A DNA stretch of 64,000 nucleotides from Antilocapra americana (Eukaryota > Chordata > Mammalia > Artiodactyla > Antilocapridae). Below are positions 22,473 through 35,735 of the stretch, one piece after another. The notes beneath the pieces were generated by a model, which was not told where the DNA came from, did not search any database, and saw nothing but the letters and a program-made list of their open reading frames with translations. The stretch's first letter is position 1, and each line of letters begins with the position of its first letter. The translations under genes and the position numbers were made by a program. The stretch is from assembly GCA_007570785.1 (NCBI GenBank), contig ML664174.1, forward strand, positions 2,751,054 to 2,815,053. Direction: 5' to 3'.

Positions 22473-22528
22473 ATTTCTCTCTCTTTCTCTCTCTCTCTCT
22501 ATCTCTCTCTCTCTCTCTCACACACAGG
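22473..22528. repeat. (CT)n microsatellite ending in (CA)n
   Basis: About 50 bp of CTCTCT units with minor interruptions, then CACACA. Confidence 0.95.
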
Positions 22529-23154
22529 CAGCCTAGCACAGGTGGCGTGAGGTAGTGCTGCATGGGACATACAGGAGAGGACCCAGATCATTCTAGAACT
22601 ATCAATGCTTTGCCAGTGAGTTAAAGGTGGTCAGCAGTCTTGAAGAAAGGAAGACCTTGAGACTTGGCATTAGAACCTACAATACAATATCACATGATAC
22701 CTTACAAACCAATTTTAGTTGATTATTAACAGTATATAACAATGTCAGGGTAACAGAAGAAACCTCCATACAATTTTCATTATCAAAAGTGCCCTCAGTC
22801 ATTCTCATGAGTCATTTTTATAAAGCCTGAGTTCATGATGCCTGTAGACATCTGAACAATGTGGACAAACACAGCTATGAAATCAAGAGTGGAGGCCCCT
22901 GTTGGTCAAATCCCAGGTGGTGGCTGCTCCCAGTTCACCTGTAACCAACAGATACCTTCTTGTGTAGCTGGCTGTAGTCTTGGCCCCAAAATACTCAAAG
23001 ATTCTCATATAGTTGCACCTCAACTACAAGGAAAGAACAGACATGTCAGACACAAAGAAAACACAAACTAAAACCTGTTGTTACAGATGGGGCTCTTTCT
23101 GTCTTTGGGATAAATCTGATAGCTGGTGATAGAAAAAATGCCCTAGCCTATAAA
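22529..23154. other. Single-copy interval
   Basis: No gene or repeat recognised. Confidence 0.5.
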
Positions 23155-23337
23155 GTGAAAGTTGCTCAGTCATGTCCGATTCTTTGCAACTATACAGTCC
23201 ATGGAATTCTCCAGGCCAGAATACTGGAATGGGTAGCCTTTCTCTTCTCCAGGGGATCTTCCCAACCCAGGGGTCGAACCCTTGTCTCCCCCATTGCAGG
23301 CGGATTCTTCACCAACTGAGCTATCAGGGAAGCCCCC
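23155..23337 (-). mobile_element. Bov-tA SINE (deleted subfamily)
   Basis: Inverted. ACTATACAGTCCATGGAATT shows the subfamily deletion; ends AACTGAGCTATCAGGGAAGC. Confidence 0.93.
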
Positions 23338-23547
23338 AACCTATATGCTGTTCATAAAGAATCACCAGTGTCTGCGTGGTTCCAGTCCCTGGTCACCTAC
23401 ACCCTCCCACCACCTCCGCTGTCTCAGTTTTCACAGCAAGAAAAACTCAGATGGGCACAATAAAATGCTTGGCTGATGCTCTGTGAAGTAGTATTTTCTT
23501 TTGCAGTCAAGAGTCTTCTCCCTACACATTGGATACATTTATTTATG

Positions 23548-23760
23548 GCTTCCCAGGTGGCTCAGCAGTAAAGAATCCACCTGCCAATGCAGGAGATGCA
23601 GAAGACACAGGTTCGATCCCTGGGTTGGGAAGATCTCCTAGAGAAGGAAATAGCAACCCACTCCACTATTTTTGTCTGGGAAATCCCAAAGACAGAGGAG
23701 CCTGGTGGGCTACAATCCATGGGGTTGCAAAGAATCAGACAGCACTGAGTTTTCCAGCAC
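23548..23760 (+). mobile_element. Bov-tA SINE with target-site duplication
   Basis: GGCTTCCCAGGTGGCTCAGC to GCACTGAG, with an 11-base internal insertion. GATACATTTA occurs at 23532-23541 and 23763-23772. Confidence 0.95.
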
Positions 23761-23772
23761 CAGATACATTTA

Positions 23773-24174
23773 AACTCTACCCCTAACCCAGTCCCTCTCC
23801 CATTTATTGACCCTGGACTTAAATATCCTCAGCAACCCAAGTATACATGGGAAAGAGAGGGACATGCTGTAGAAAAAGACAGCAGCCCTGAAAACCTGAA
23901 TGACATTCTGATTTTGGAAAGAAGGTTAGAAGGCAGGGACCACAGCTGGAAGTGAAAGCTGATTACATTTTAGGAAGAATTAATAGAAAATTAAACCCCA
24001 TCACTGAAGAATGTCCCTGGCAGTGATTCCTTCAGCTGAGGGTTGCAGGCAGGCAAGGAGACCCAGTGTCAGTGGCAAGGTTGTGCTTCCCCAAACCCTA
24101 GTCACTGGGAGCTTCAGTGAGTTCACCTGGGCTGACATGAGGTTGCAGGGATCAGAGGTGGCTGCTTTGATGGG
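23773..24174. other. Single-copy interval
   Basis: No gene or repeat recognised. Confidence 0.45.
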
Positions 24175-24905
24175 AGAAGGTGAAGAGGAACTAAAGAGCC
24201 TCTTGATGGGAGTGAAAGAAGAGAGTGAAAAAGCTGGCTTGAAACTCAACATTCTAAAATCTAAGCTCATGGTATCCAGTCCCATCAACTTTATGGCAAA
24301 TAGATGGGAAAAAAGTGGAAACAGTGACAGATTTTATTTTAGAGAAATCATTGCAGATGGTGATTGCAGCCATGAAATGAAAAGATGCTTGTTCCTTGGA
24401 AGAAAAGCTGTGACAAACCTAGACAGCATATTAAAAAGAAGAGACATTACTTTGCCAACAAAGGTCCATATAGTCAGAGGTATGGCTTTTCCAGTAGTCA
24501 TGTACGAACCACAAAGAAGACTGAGCATGGAAGAATTGATGCTTTCAAATTGAGGTGCTGGAAAAGACTCTTGAGAGTCCCTTGAGCAGCAAGGAGATCA
24601 AACCAGTTAGTCGTAAAGGAAACCAACTCTGAATACTCACTAGAAGAACTGATGTTGAAGCTAAAGCTCTAATACTTTGGCCACCTGATGCAAAGAGCTG
24701 ACTCGTTAGAAAAGACCCTGATGTTGTGAAGGATTGAGGGCAGGAGGAAAAGGGGGCATCAGAGGATGAGATGGTTGGATGGCATCACCGACTCAATGGA
24801 CATGAGCTTGAGCAAGTTCCAGAAGATAGTACAGGACAGGGAAGCCTGGGGTGCTACAGTTCATGGAGCCGCAAAGAGGTAGACAAGACTTAGCTATTGA
24901 ACAAC
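24175..24905 (+). mobile_element. BovB LINE 3' part
   Basis: 5'-truncated at the segment after the RT active site (EEELKSLLMGVKEESEKAGL). It continues through the C-terminal region to GACAAGACTTAGCTATTGAA. The frame is broken near 24505. Confidence 0.93.
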
Positions 24906-27900
24906 TACAACCATTTCTACAAGTTCATGTCTATATAAATACATACATAAATATAGTCTATGTCGTTGTGTGTAAGCTCTCAACAGACAACCTAGGTAGA
25001 TGGCACTGGTTTTCCAAAAGAGAAGTTAAGACTTGGGTGTCTGTCCAAGGTGAAACAGTCTTTGGTGAAGAAAGATCCTGAACCCAGTGCTCCTAAAAGT
25101 GAGTTCTTTTGTCTTTGTCTTGTTAAAGTCCTTTCAGGAGTTTAAATAGCTAAACAAACATGAGGGTTTATTATTATTAGTTAGTAGTCATTTTGGGTCA
25201 GTTAGCCATCTATCCTTCTAAGAGGAGACTGACTAGTCATTTTTTGGGGGAAAAGGAAGGGTGAAAGTAACACAAGAAGGTTCTCTTCCCTCTCTTTTCC
25301 ACTCCTCCTCATGACTCGGAGGCTCGTGAACAAGTGGACTGGAAGGCAGCCAAGACCTTGCAGGGACAAATTCCAGCCTTTCTGGCAGGTGTCACCCAGC
25401 CCTCTCTCCATACTCACTGTAGTGAGGCCATCCCAAAGAGCTGCTGATTCCATTTTGAAACATCTCTCATTGTCAAGTATCTTCCTTAAACTGATCTTAA
25501 AATCTATTTCCCTGCAACCTCATCTCACGGAGGTTCAGCTTCTTGTGAATCCCTTTCAGCTTTTCTCTACTCTGGGGTCCCCAGGTCCTTTCACTGGTCT
25601 TCACGTTGACAGACTTTCTAGCCTCATCACTCTGCTGGTCACTCTCCCAGTGAGACGCTGAGCTGTGTCACTGTTCTCTGAAAATGAATTCATCGCCATC
25701 TAGACAGCACCTCTGATGCACTCTTGCTTTGTCAGAATACAAGAGGACTGTCACTTTTCTTAATTTAGACACTATTTTCCCACCTGTGGCGGCTATAGCA
25801 GTGGCAGCCTTGTCATTCCTTCAGCCTTCATTCTGGTTCATCTTCAGCATATGATAGATAAAGTAGCTCTATAAACCGTAAAATTACATTACATAACATT
25901 TCATTAATGTGATCTATCAGCTGAGATCTTTTAAAATTTTGTCATTTGCCCTATTTGTCATGCTTGCCCTATGGGACCACAGAGAGAGACAGAGAGAGTC
26001 TTGAGGCAGGTAAAGCTGCTAGAAGCATCTCTGCATCCGTGGTGACTGTTCACACAGCATCCTGGTGGGCAGCAGAGAGAGGGGCAACAGGGATTTCCCC
26101 GAGGGGTGAAGAGCCATCCGCAGGAGCTAGAATCTGGAGCTCAGAAGCAGTGCTAGTCCAACCAAGAAGGGTCATTCTGGCTCTGATTCCATCCAATGCA
26201 TGCATACAAGACTAATTTCATCAAATACTTCCTCTCAAGCTTCAGGCAGTATTTTTCCATCCACCAAGGACTTTCACCCCTCCTATACCCTGAGTCATCT
26301 TAAGGGAGTTGCTCAGAATTGCTTTTCACCTCTTGCTTTGAATCAGTTATAACTTTGGTATGTGTATATACGTCCTTTACAAAAACGTGAACCGGTGTGA
26401 GTCAGAGAGAGCATCCTGTGCCGTCTCTCCTCTATGCTATGTACACGTCACTATTAATAGTCATTGTGTATTACTTTTATCCAGGGGTAAGCTCTGCTTT
26501 ACTGTCCACATTGCATTTCTCTAGCAATGTTCTCAAATGACTGTGAGAGGAGCCATCAAATATTTTCCTCAAGCTAAGATATTTGAGATATTCCTTTTAA
26601 TTTCAATGACTTTGTTATGAATTCAATAATATACTACTCTAAAAATTGAACATAACTTTTTTCAGCACGCAGATAAAAATTCACAGAGGCCCACAAACTG
26701 AGCAGGTTTGAAACAGGTAAGTGTTGGTTTACTGTCCTGATCATTTTGGTTTCGTTTTGCCTTCAATCTTGTTCCTTTCTTTCTAGTTAGATTACGGTCT
26801 CTGATAGAAATGATAAACACAAAGTAGACACTGAATTCGTCTGCTTTCTTATTATCAGGTACAGTAACAACTCAGTCTCTTTAGGTAGTAAGTAACCCTG
26901 CCCCCTGTTTGTCCTTTTGCTGGGTATCTTCAACTTGTCTCTCAGAACCACCTCCTTTCTCCAACCTGCTCTGAGCCTAGAGAGGTTATCCTGAATGGGG
27001 AGTATTAATGGGTCCCCTTGCCCTCTGGTTTCTGGGTGGCTTCAGCCAAAAGGAGGTAGCACCAGAGGGAGGTGGGGAATGCAAAAGATAGTGGGGTCAG
27101 CACACTCCCTGCCTGATTCCATGGTTTGGCTGGGGTCTACCACTGAGAGCCACTGCTTCTGTCTTGAGCCTCTTCTCAAACAATTACTCTCAACAGGATC
27201 CAACTTGCTCCTTATGTTATTTTTTATAAACTCTTTTCATACTTTAAAAAACTCTTTTCTTTAAAATATCCTTGAATATCGTCAGTGAGCCATGGCTTCC
27301 TCTGAGACCCTCATTCATCCTTCTTGTCACTCCAAATAATGTTTCTTTCTGCTGTCATTTTTTGACCTTGGGATAGTTCACAAGACTCCAACCTTTCTTA
27401 GCATTTAGCCTATCTGAATACCATTCTTTCAGTTTCGGACATGTTTATTTCTTTAGTTTCCTTGCTTTGTTGAATGCAGCCTTCTGATATTTGGACTCTT
27501 CAGGGGGTTTCTTACGTAGCTGTGTGATTTATTTATATATTTTTCCTTTTCTTCCTCATTCAAATCATTTGGAAATCCCAAACTGTCACAGAATCTCCTT
27601 GGAGGTCACCTAGTCAATCTCTTCTTGTTCTACACCCTCTCATGTGGCAACATCTCACACATATAAACTCATTTGTGATTTTTATTCTTTATTTCTAGTA
27701 ACAACATAGCTGTGATACCCTCACAAATGATGGAGTGGGTTGCAATAATGAGTCTTGTGAACCTTGCCAGTTATCAAAAATTCTCCCATCTGCTTTGGAA
27801 CTCATCAGGAGAACAAGCCAGGACTGGGAAAGCTTACAAGAGATGGAATATAAATTATTCTTTAGGAGTTGATCCAACAAGAAGCAGACAAGGAAAATTC

Positions 27901-29037
27901 AGTTAAATATCTTTCTATCCCTACTCCAGGAAGCATAGGATGGTTAGATTTTATATCAGGGGTTTGTATTCATAATGCTATTTTAAAGAGTTAGAATTTG
28001 GGTAAAAACAAGGCAGCCAAAACTGATCATAATGTTTCTATAATTTAATGATACTTAATAAACTGAACAATAACAACATCAAGAATAGTGAAAACCAGTC
28101 AAAATTTTTGTCAGCAGCAACCAAAACCAGAAAGGGACATAATACAAGGCCACTTGCTTTCAAACTGGCAATCAGGGCGGTTCTTCAGAGAGGAATGGAG
28201 AAAGACCCAGCCCACAATTGCCACCACCAGCCCAGTCTTGTGCCTTAAAATCAAGCCTGGGAGTTAGCATGATGGGGAAACATTCCCTGTGAATCTGGAG
28301 AGGAGAGGGCTTTCCCTTCCAAAGAGGCAGAAGTGGAGACGTATGTGGTGAGGAATGAATGTAAGAAGGCACACAAAGGATGGGGCTGACTTTCCAGGAT
28401 GAAAGTGAGTTTATAGCATCATCCCACTTTCAAAAACGTGTTTTTGGCTATTTGTCTAGTCTGCCAGATTCCCACCTACATACAAGCATTAAGTGAACTT
28501 GAATATAGAAACAATACTAAGAAATCATGGGACTTAAGGCTAGTGAACAGAATCTGTACAATGTCAAAATTGCAATTTATTTTTTTCCTCTCGATGAAAA
28601 TTCAAGGATCGTGATGGGTGAGAATTTTGTCTTTTCTGTCTACAGCTTATAGGTATTGGCCCAGAACCTTGAGGGGGACTTGCACAAAGCAGACCCTCAG
28701 TGAACACATGTTGAATGAAAAAAATGAGAATAAATTACTACAAAAATTGGGAGGAGGGGGTTAGAGAAGTGGGAAGAAGTTAATATCCTTCCATAGCAGG
28801 GATGTTAATTGATACTATATAAAACTGAACCATGTAGTTAAGAAAAATTTTATGACCACAATGATTTTTATAATAATTTTTGTTAAAAAAAAGCCAAAAA
28901 TAAAAGGAAAAAAATTTTTGTTAAGGCATCTTTAGGGAAACAACATGTTAGGTAGTGAAAACACATAAATGAGTTTCAGAATCCTTCCAGTGTTACTTCA
29001 TTTTCCTTTACTTCTGTACATAAGTAAAATCGATGTG
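24906..29037. other. Long, mostly single-copy intron stretch
   Basis: No coding exon, RNA gene or clear young repeat in about 4.1 kb. A MIR/L2-like 3' scrap may lie near 28660-28740 (GAACACATGTTGAATGAA). Open frames are short and without recognised domains. Confidence 0.5.
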
Positions 29038-29058
29038 AATATATATATATATATATAT
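29038..29058. repeat. (AT)n microsatellite
   Basis: Ten AT units just upstream of a BovB end. Confidence 0.95.
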
Positions 29059-29072
29059 TATACACTTTAAAA

Positions 29073-29455
29073 AATTGGCTTGAACTATGCTTTTGAACTG
29101 TGGTGTTGGAGAAGACTCTTGAGAGTCCCTTGGACTGCAAGGAGATCCAACCAGTCCATCCTAAAGGAGATCAGTCCTGGGTGTTCATTGGAAGGACTGA
29201 TGTTGAAGCTGAAACTCCAATATTATGGCCATCTCATGCGAAGAGTTGACTCACTGGAAAAGACCCTAATGCTGGGAAGGATTGGGGGCAGGAGGAGAAG
29301 GGGATGACAGAGGATGAGATGGCTGGATGGCATCACTGACTCAATGGACATGAGTTTGGTGACTCCGGGAGTTGGTGATGGACAGGGAGGCCTGGCGTGC
29401 TGCAATTCATGGGGTCGCAAAGAGTCGGACACGACTGAGCGACTGAACTGAACTG
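29073..29455 (+). mobile_element. BovB LINE 3' end
   Basis: Starts at the C-terminal RT region (FELWCWRRLLRVPWTARRSN, seen in the frame at 29080) and ends CGACTGAGCGACTGAACTGA. Imperfect flanking repeats near 29061 and 29456. Confidence 0.95.
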
Positions 29456-30218
29456 ATACACACTTAAATTTTTAAAAGGCCTGAGCATATGATCCCAGTT
29501 TTATAGTTTTTCTAGGTAGCCAGCCAGCCAGTTTCTCTCTGTGTGTATATGTGTATGTATACTCTCTCTCCCTTTGTAAGAGTTTAAACTGATATTTATC
29601 TAATAATGTTCAATACAAAATCTAATGTTTTTGTGGTGGTGAGATTTGGAAGATTACTTCTTACTTTGTACTTTTCTGAAACTGTTGAAACCTTTAGAAG
29701 GAGTGTGTATGGTTTTTATACAACAATACTGCAATTTTTATTTAAGTTAAAAAATAAATAGATATTGGTATATCATATTATTGCCACAGGTTAAAAGTGT
29801 TCAAAAATTTGGTTTTGTGTCTTTTAAAAGAAATAATTAATGATAATTATGAGGAAAGAATGTAGGTTAAATGCTGCTTTGCTAGTTCACAAAAATTGTC
29901 TTAATCTGATCCACCATTCCTACTGTCATTTTTGAAGCAGGCTGGTACACAGGCTCTGGGGTCTGTCTTAGACTGAGCATGTGGCCAGAAACTAGTTAAG
30001 ATGGTTCTGTTTTTAGGAGACCTAATTATTGGCTATTAAGGCTCTCCTCTAATTTATAGAATCATTGCAGAATGCATTCCACTGAACAATATGTTCCTAG
30101 ACTTGTCTCTTTTCTTTTCTCTTCTCATGCCATGGACAAGGTAAATGAACAGCCTGGGTCTGCCTGGAAGTTATTAGGATCACCGGGTCACAAGTGTTTG
30201 TCTACATGTATTAGGAGT
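29456..30218. other. Single-copy AT-rich interval
   Basis: No gene or clear repeat. Confidence 0.5.
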
Positions 30219-30228
30219 TTGAATGAAT

Positions 30229-30443
30229 ATATACTTATTCACTCAGTTGGGTCCATCCAATTCTTTGCAACCCCATGGACTGTAGCCCACCAGGCTCCTC
30301 TGTCCATGGAATTCTACAGGCAAGAATACTGGAGTGGGTTGTCATTTCCTCCTCCAGGGGATCTTCTTGACCCAGGGATGGAACTCATGTCTCCTGCCTT
30401 GGCAGGCAGATTCTTTACCACTGAGCCACCTGGGAAGTCCCAA
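30229..30443 (-). mobile_element. Bov-tA SINE with target-site duplication
   Basis: Inverted copy from TTCACTCAGTTGGGTCC to GAGCCACCTGGGAAGTCCC. TTGAATGAAT occurs at 30219-30228 and 30444-30453. Confidence 0.95.
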
Positions 30444-30565
30444 TTGAATGAATGAGTGAGTATTACTCTTACCACCTATCTTCGCAAATAACATATTTTC
30501 AAAATCACCACATTCTTAGGTCACAGTAGAGAATGTCATTTTAATTTATCATAGACAGGAGACAT

Positions 30566-30689
30566 GGCAGAATACCCAGTGGAAAGTGATGAGTTTTGGA
30601 TTTAGGAGACTTGGGTTCTATTCCTCGTTAACACACCTAACTACTCTATGCTCAGTTTCCTTATCTGGAAACAAGAGGACTAGAACTCT
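30566..30689 (+). mobile_element. MIR SINE
   Basis: GGAGACTTGGGTTCTATTCC, then CTCAGTTTCCTTATCTGGAA in MIR order. Confidence 0.75.
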
Positions 30690-30847
30690 GGTTCTTGACC
30701 CTGGTTGTATGTGAGAATCACCTGGGAAGATTTACCAACTAGTGATGTCTTGTCCCCACCCCAAGCTCTGGGGACACTGGACACTGGAAACTCTATAAAG
30801 CTATACAGGTGATTCTAAGATATAGCAGATTCAAGGACCACTGAGTT
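30690..30847 (+). mobile_element. MER20-like hAT-Charlie fragment
   Basis: TGGTTCTTGACCCTGG, GAGAATCACCTGGGAAG, CCCCACCCCAAGCTCTGGGG and AGGACCACTGAG match the layout of this short nonautonomous DNA transposon. Confidence 0.6.
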
Positions 30848-31107
30848 ACCTGATAATCAAAAATACCCATCTTACATCACAGAATATCCTGCTGCAGACT
30901 CTGTCCTGGCTCCCCAACACTCTGAAAAGAGATATGGCCAGATTGTATCAGATCCTCTCATGGTGTGTGGCCTGGAGATCCTTGTGCAGAGAAGGTACAA
31001 AGCACCCTAGCTATCTGAGCAGACAAGCCAAAGAGGGAATGACATCAGACTCGTTGTTTCAAGGACACATCATGTAGGGTTTGGTATTATCTTCAGAAGT
31101 CACCACT

Positions 31108-31530
31108 TTTTTTTTTTAAATTGGAGTATAGTTGATTTACACTGGTATGTCAGTTTCTACTATACAGCGAAGTGAATCAGCCATACGTATACATATCTCC
31201 CCTTGTTTTTGGATTTCCTTCCCATCTAGGTCACCACAGAGCAATGAGTAGGGTTCCCTGTGTTACAGTAGGTTTTCATTTGTTATCTCTTTTATATATA
31301 GTAGCGTATGTATGTCAATATATACACATACATAGTATATATATATAGTATGACTATATATACATAGTATATGTGTATGTCATATATAGTATATATAGTC
31401 TTACATAGTATGACTATGTATACATTATATATATATATATATATATAGTGTGACTCCCAGTTCCTGTCACCCCCCTTTCCCCTTTGGTGTCCATACATTT
31501 TTTTCTCTAGTCTGTGTCTCTGTTCCTGAG
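31108..31530 (-). mobile_element. Old artiodactyl L1 3' end with AT-rich expansion
   Basis: Inverted: T-run, GGAGTATAGTTGATTTACAC, CTACTATACAGCGAAGTGAA, then CCAGTTCCTGTCACC and GTCTGTGTCTCTGTTCC. The middle, 31295-31452, is a TATATAGTATGAC-type imperfect repeat that has expanded. Confidence 0.65.
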
Positions 31531-32359
31531 AAGCTACCACTCCTTATTTGATTTGGCCATTAAAAGAGTCTCTTCCCCTCCACTTGCTCTAGTTGCGATG
31601 GAGGGGGTGTGCATTGCTGCCAAATGGACTTGTACTGTTATTAGCTGCTTCTTTCCAATCTCTGCCTGTTGGCAGTTCACCTGGGAATTCTGAATTTCCC
31701 CCCATCCAACTGGTGTGCAGATGGAGAAGCTATGTCCCCTCAAAGTGCACGCTTGACCCAGGAGACAGGGTGGGAGCTGCCAGAGAGGATGGTGGAAGGT
31801 TTGCACACAGTCTCCAGGCTGCAGCCAGGCTGCCTGGGCAGCTTTGTCATCTTAGCGAGGCTGAACCACCTTCCAGGCTGCCTTCCCCCAGTGTTTCCAG
31901 GTAGGGTGGGGACTCAAGGGGCATTCCTGTGCTGAGAGTGGAAGGGACGTGGCAGAACACACACGTTGGCCCTTATCTGGGGGTGCACATCATTGAGGGG
32001 GGGAGGACAGCAGCCAGGCTTGCCACTCCCACATTCCCCTAGACTTTCCTTTGGCTCCTCTGACTCCTGGTCCAAGCGTGTGTTTCTCTCTCTGACGATG
32101 AAAGCATCGGCCAGCAGGACCACTGCGTCATCAAGGCAGGTGGTGAGAACTAACGTGTTTCCAGTCTTATGGGTTCCAGTGTGTGTGGGGCCCCAACGAT
32201 TCCTCTCTCTCTCTCTATTTGATATCCATCTTCCCTGCTGAATGCCCATCCTGCAGACTCCGAGATCCAACATCAGGTGCCTAGATGGAAAGGCAGTAGT
32301 CTTACAGAGACTGCTTACCTAGCAACCATATTGGGTCATGTCAAACCTCTGTAACAAAT
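31531..32359. other. Single-copy interval, higher GC
   Basis: GC-richer than its surroundings. Overlapping open frames on both strands, none protein-like. No gene called. Confidence 0.45.
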
Positions 32360-32369
32360 ACATATATTC

Positions 32370-32495
32370 AGGGAATTCCCTGGGGGTCCAACGGTTAGGA
32401 CTCTGAATTTTCACTGCTGAGGGCACAGGTTCAAACTCTGGTTGGGGAACTAACATCCCACAAGCCCTGTGGTGCAGCCAAGGGAAAAAAAACTC
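32370..32495 (+). mobile_element. CHR-2 SINE with target-site duplication
   Basis: tRNA-derived cetartiodactyl SINE: GGGAATTCCCTGGGGGTCCA, GGTTGGGGAACTAACATCCC, A-run. ACATATATTC at 32360-32369 and 32496-32505. Confidence 0.9.
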
Positions 32496-32599
32496 ACATA
32501 TATTCGTGTTTTTACTTTAATGATATTCATACACAGAGTCCTATGTCCTAAAGCTTCTGCTTCTCTGACTGAACCCTGAGTGACCTTCTCAAAATTTGT

Positions 32600-33110
32600 A
32601 TCTGATCACATCACACCTATTTAAAACCTCCAGTGTTTTTTTCCCACTGCTCTCAAGACCAATGTCCCTAGGCATCCCTCCAGCCTCCCATCGGGCCAGG
32701 CTCCCCTGCCTTATTCTTCTCCCACCTCCATGATCTTTTAGGCCCACCGGCATGCTGTGATATCTTGCACATGCGGTCCCCTCTGCCTGGCTCTCTCTTT
32801 CTAGCCATCTCTACCTGGCTTTAATCTTTCACATCTCAACTCAAATGTCAGCCTAGTGAAATTCTCCCATAGTGATCTCTTACATCACCATGTCCCTCTC
32901 CTCTGAGTATTGTCACACATACAATAGTTCATTTATCTGTGGGCCTTCTTGCCCAGTCTCCCCTCCACTGGATTATAAGCTCCAGGAAGGCAGTGTGAGC
33001 TATTTCCCTTTCCATTGTGTGTTCCTTACACCTAATACCTTGCTTGGCATGCAATTAACTTCTCTTCCTGGCATAAGAAATCTCAGTGAAATAAACAAAT
33101 AAATAAAAGA
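32600..33110 (+). mobile_element. L2 LINE 3' end
   Basis: Typical order of an L2 end: CCCTCTGCCTGG, CATCTCAACTCAAATGTCA, TGGATTATAAGCTCCAGGAA, GAAATAAACAAATAAATAAA. Confidence 0.8.
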
Positions 33111-33824
33111 TGCTCGGCAGATGAAGAAGATGGCAGAGGAGCAGCAGGAAACAACCAAGGGGATGAAATGTACAGGAAGGAAAGGCTTGGAGCCTGGCCA
33201 GCCCTGGGGGTTCTTCAGGGTCAGCCACTGTGGGGAAGCCAATCCTGACGGCCCACAGTTAGTTGCTATGTTTTTCTCCAAAGAGAGATAAGGAATTATT
33301 AACTGGTGTAAGATGGATGGTTGTTATGCAATAAAACAGATTTCCCTTTTTCATGGCCAATTTTTGCCAATGATTTTTCAAAGTCATGAGCACTGATATC
33401 CTTAACTATCGAAGCAATCACAATATAGTGCTGAACCCTTTTTTTCTCTTGAAGTCTGAATTTCTTGAAAGTAAAAGTAGAATTTGGAAATGAAACATAT
33501 CATCCTTTTCAGAATAAATTAGTGTCTATTGGAGGAAAAAAAACAATGAATACATTCACGAATTATGGTTGAGTGTTCACCTTTCTTTCCAATGATAGTT
33601 TAAAGAAGAAAAGCTCTCTGCCTTGATTTCAGCTGATTTTTCCCACATGCTTGTATCTGCCAAAGAATGTTTGAATTTCAGTCTCTGCCTCACACCAGGA
33701 CAGCATCCTCCTCAGCTCTGGGCACAACCCTGGCACATGAAGTCTGATTGGAAGGTTCTAGAAGACAAGTGCTTATTTGTGGCCCCACAAGGAAGTCTCC
33801 AGCAACCTGGAGGATCAGGTGTAC
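33111..33824. other. Single-copy interval
   Basis: No gene or repeat recognised. Confidence 0.5.
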
Positions 33825-33970
33825 ATCTCAGAACTGGACTGAGATCCAGACATCTGGGTTTAGTCCTTGATTCCACTCCTAACTCGTCAAGGGACCCAGC
33901 AGAGTCCACTTAGCCAGCTTCTCTGAGTCTCCATTGTCTTGCCTGAAAAATGAGTCAGCTGGGCAGAAGA
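33825..33970 (+). mobile_element. MIR-like fragment
   Basis: CTGGGTTTAGTCCTTGATTC and CTCTGAGTCTCCATTGTCTT are in MIR spacing. Confidence 0.55.
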
Positions 33971-35524
33971 TCACAAAGGACCTTTAAACTCTAGCATATT
34001 ATGGTTCTACATGTACCCTTTCTGGCAGCTATCATAGTAAATGACTTTTATTAGACAAATACAATGACTTTGAGGAAGACTGGCGGAAATTTATGAAATT
34101 AGTACTTATCTGTATCTTCCCCATGACAATGGGGCTTATAATTAAAACTTTTCACCACTGCCCCCAACATTCTCTTTCTTTTCCCCACTAAACCTTAACC
34201 TCACATCCATACGTGGGACTTTTCCAGACACTGATGTGAGATGATGTGAGCTGATGTGAGAGGCTTCACTCTATCCTAGAATCACGGCCCTTTAAAATCT
34301 TCTATTTGGCAACAGAGGTTTAGCATTCATCTATCTTAAGGACTCATTTAATTTTTTCAAAAATTTTTTGTAGTTTTCCTGCACTTTGCTGTTCCTTCCA
34401 TCTGCTATTGAGTCTTTAACTACACAAGTTTGTTTATTCAGCATGTGCTCTCCCTGGACCCAAACTTTAAATTCTTCTTTGACTTTTATTGTTAATTTGA
34501 GAATGTGCAATCGACTCAGAAGAATTTATGAAAATTAATTCAATAGACTCATTTAATTAATGTGACTCCAAGATTTTTATTCACATGAGATAGGCTTCAA
34601 CCTCGATAATTTGCACAGAGCATTCAAACTTGAATACAAGCCATCCAGAGTTCTGTTGTAGGATTTTTTTTCCCCTGAGTCTCAAAAAACAGTTTGTGTC
34701 TAAATGACAGAAAAAACAAAGCAGCCATAATTCTTGGTGGATCTTGAGAAATAAACAATTATACCACCGAGGAGATTACAACTCATGCCACTTAGTTGTC
34801 TAATATCCTCGGGACCATGCATCAGGCCCTGGGGGCGGTGGTGGGAGACAGATGATAGTCTTACATTCAGATGTTGGAAAGACCTTTACAAAGTTTCCCT
34901 GGTATTTTTTGGGGGGAGTACTTCTGTACATCAGTTTAAGTGATTTTCCCTCACCACACTTCTATCACCCAGTGCCTGCCCTTAACACCAGGGAACAGTC
35001 AGGGAAATCTCACTTATTGCCTTGGGAGGGAGTGACTCAGCAGAACCAGCAGACCAAGAGTAGCATCTCTGAGTCTGAGTCTCAATAGCCCATTCATTCT
35101 TTGGGCACCCTCCAGGAAAAGCAGTCTGTGTGTGGACTGGTAGCCTAGGAGAGAAGGAAAAGAGGCAGGCCGACCTCCGTGAGCAGCAGGGGCACCCAGC
35201 TGCACAGCTGATAGAACAAAGATTTGGGCATCTGGGATTTACATAATTCATATCCCTCGACCTCCCAAGGGAAATACAGTGAGTTTGTGAGGTCCCACAC
35301 CTCTTTGCACCCCTGCCCTCACAATCTGTATTCCCAGCACGAAGCAGGAGCAGAATGAAGGTGTCTGGCAGATGGACCCGAGACTCCCAGTAGAGATTTC
35401 ATAGCTAACTGGTAAATCCGATATTTTGTGTGTTTCCACATAAAGGACCAATTAAGTGATGAAATAACAAGAAAGAAATATCATTACTGCTGGTACAAAC
35501 AATTGGAAACATATTATGGAATAT
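33971..35524. other. Single-copy interval, part possibly conserved
   Basis: No repeat recognised. 34480-34650 is AT-rich with TTAATTAATGTGACTC and AATTAATTCAATAG, resembling homeodomain sites. No coding exon seen. Confidence 0.4.
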
Positions 35525-35735
35525 AGCTCCTATTATGTAGCAGATGCTATTTTAAATATTGATACATATTGAGCCTTTAATCATCCCCACAATCTTACTA
35601 AGTGGGTACCTTTACTATAAATAGCTCTAATTTATAAACGAGAAACTGAAACACAAACAGACTAAGTATAGAGGTCAGGACACACCGCCAGTAATAAGTA
35701 GAGCTAGGATGCAAATTTAAGGAGTCCAGCTCCAG
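35525..35735 (-). mobile_element. MIR SINE
   Basis: Inverted MIR: TATTATGTAGCAGATGCTAT, CAATCTTACTAAGTGGGTAC, AACGAGAAACTGAAACAC, GTAGAGCTAGGATGCAAAT. Confidence 0.72.

Noticed and set aside
31534..32273. Several frames of about 80-120 codons in a GC-richer stretch
   Set aside because: Present on both strands at once and without protein-like features; explained by base composition.
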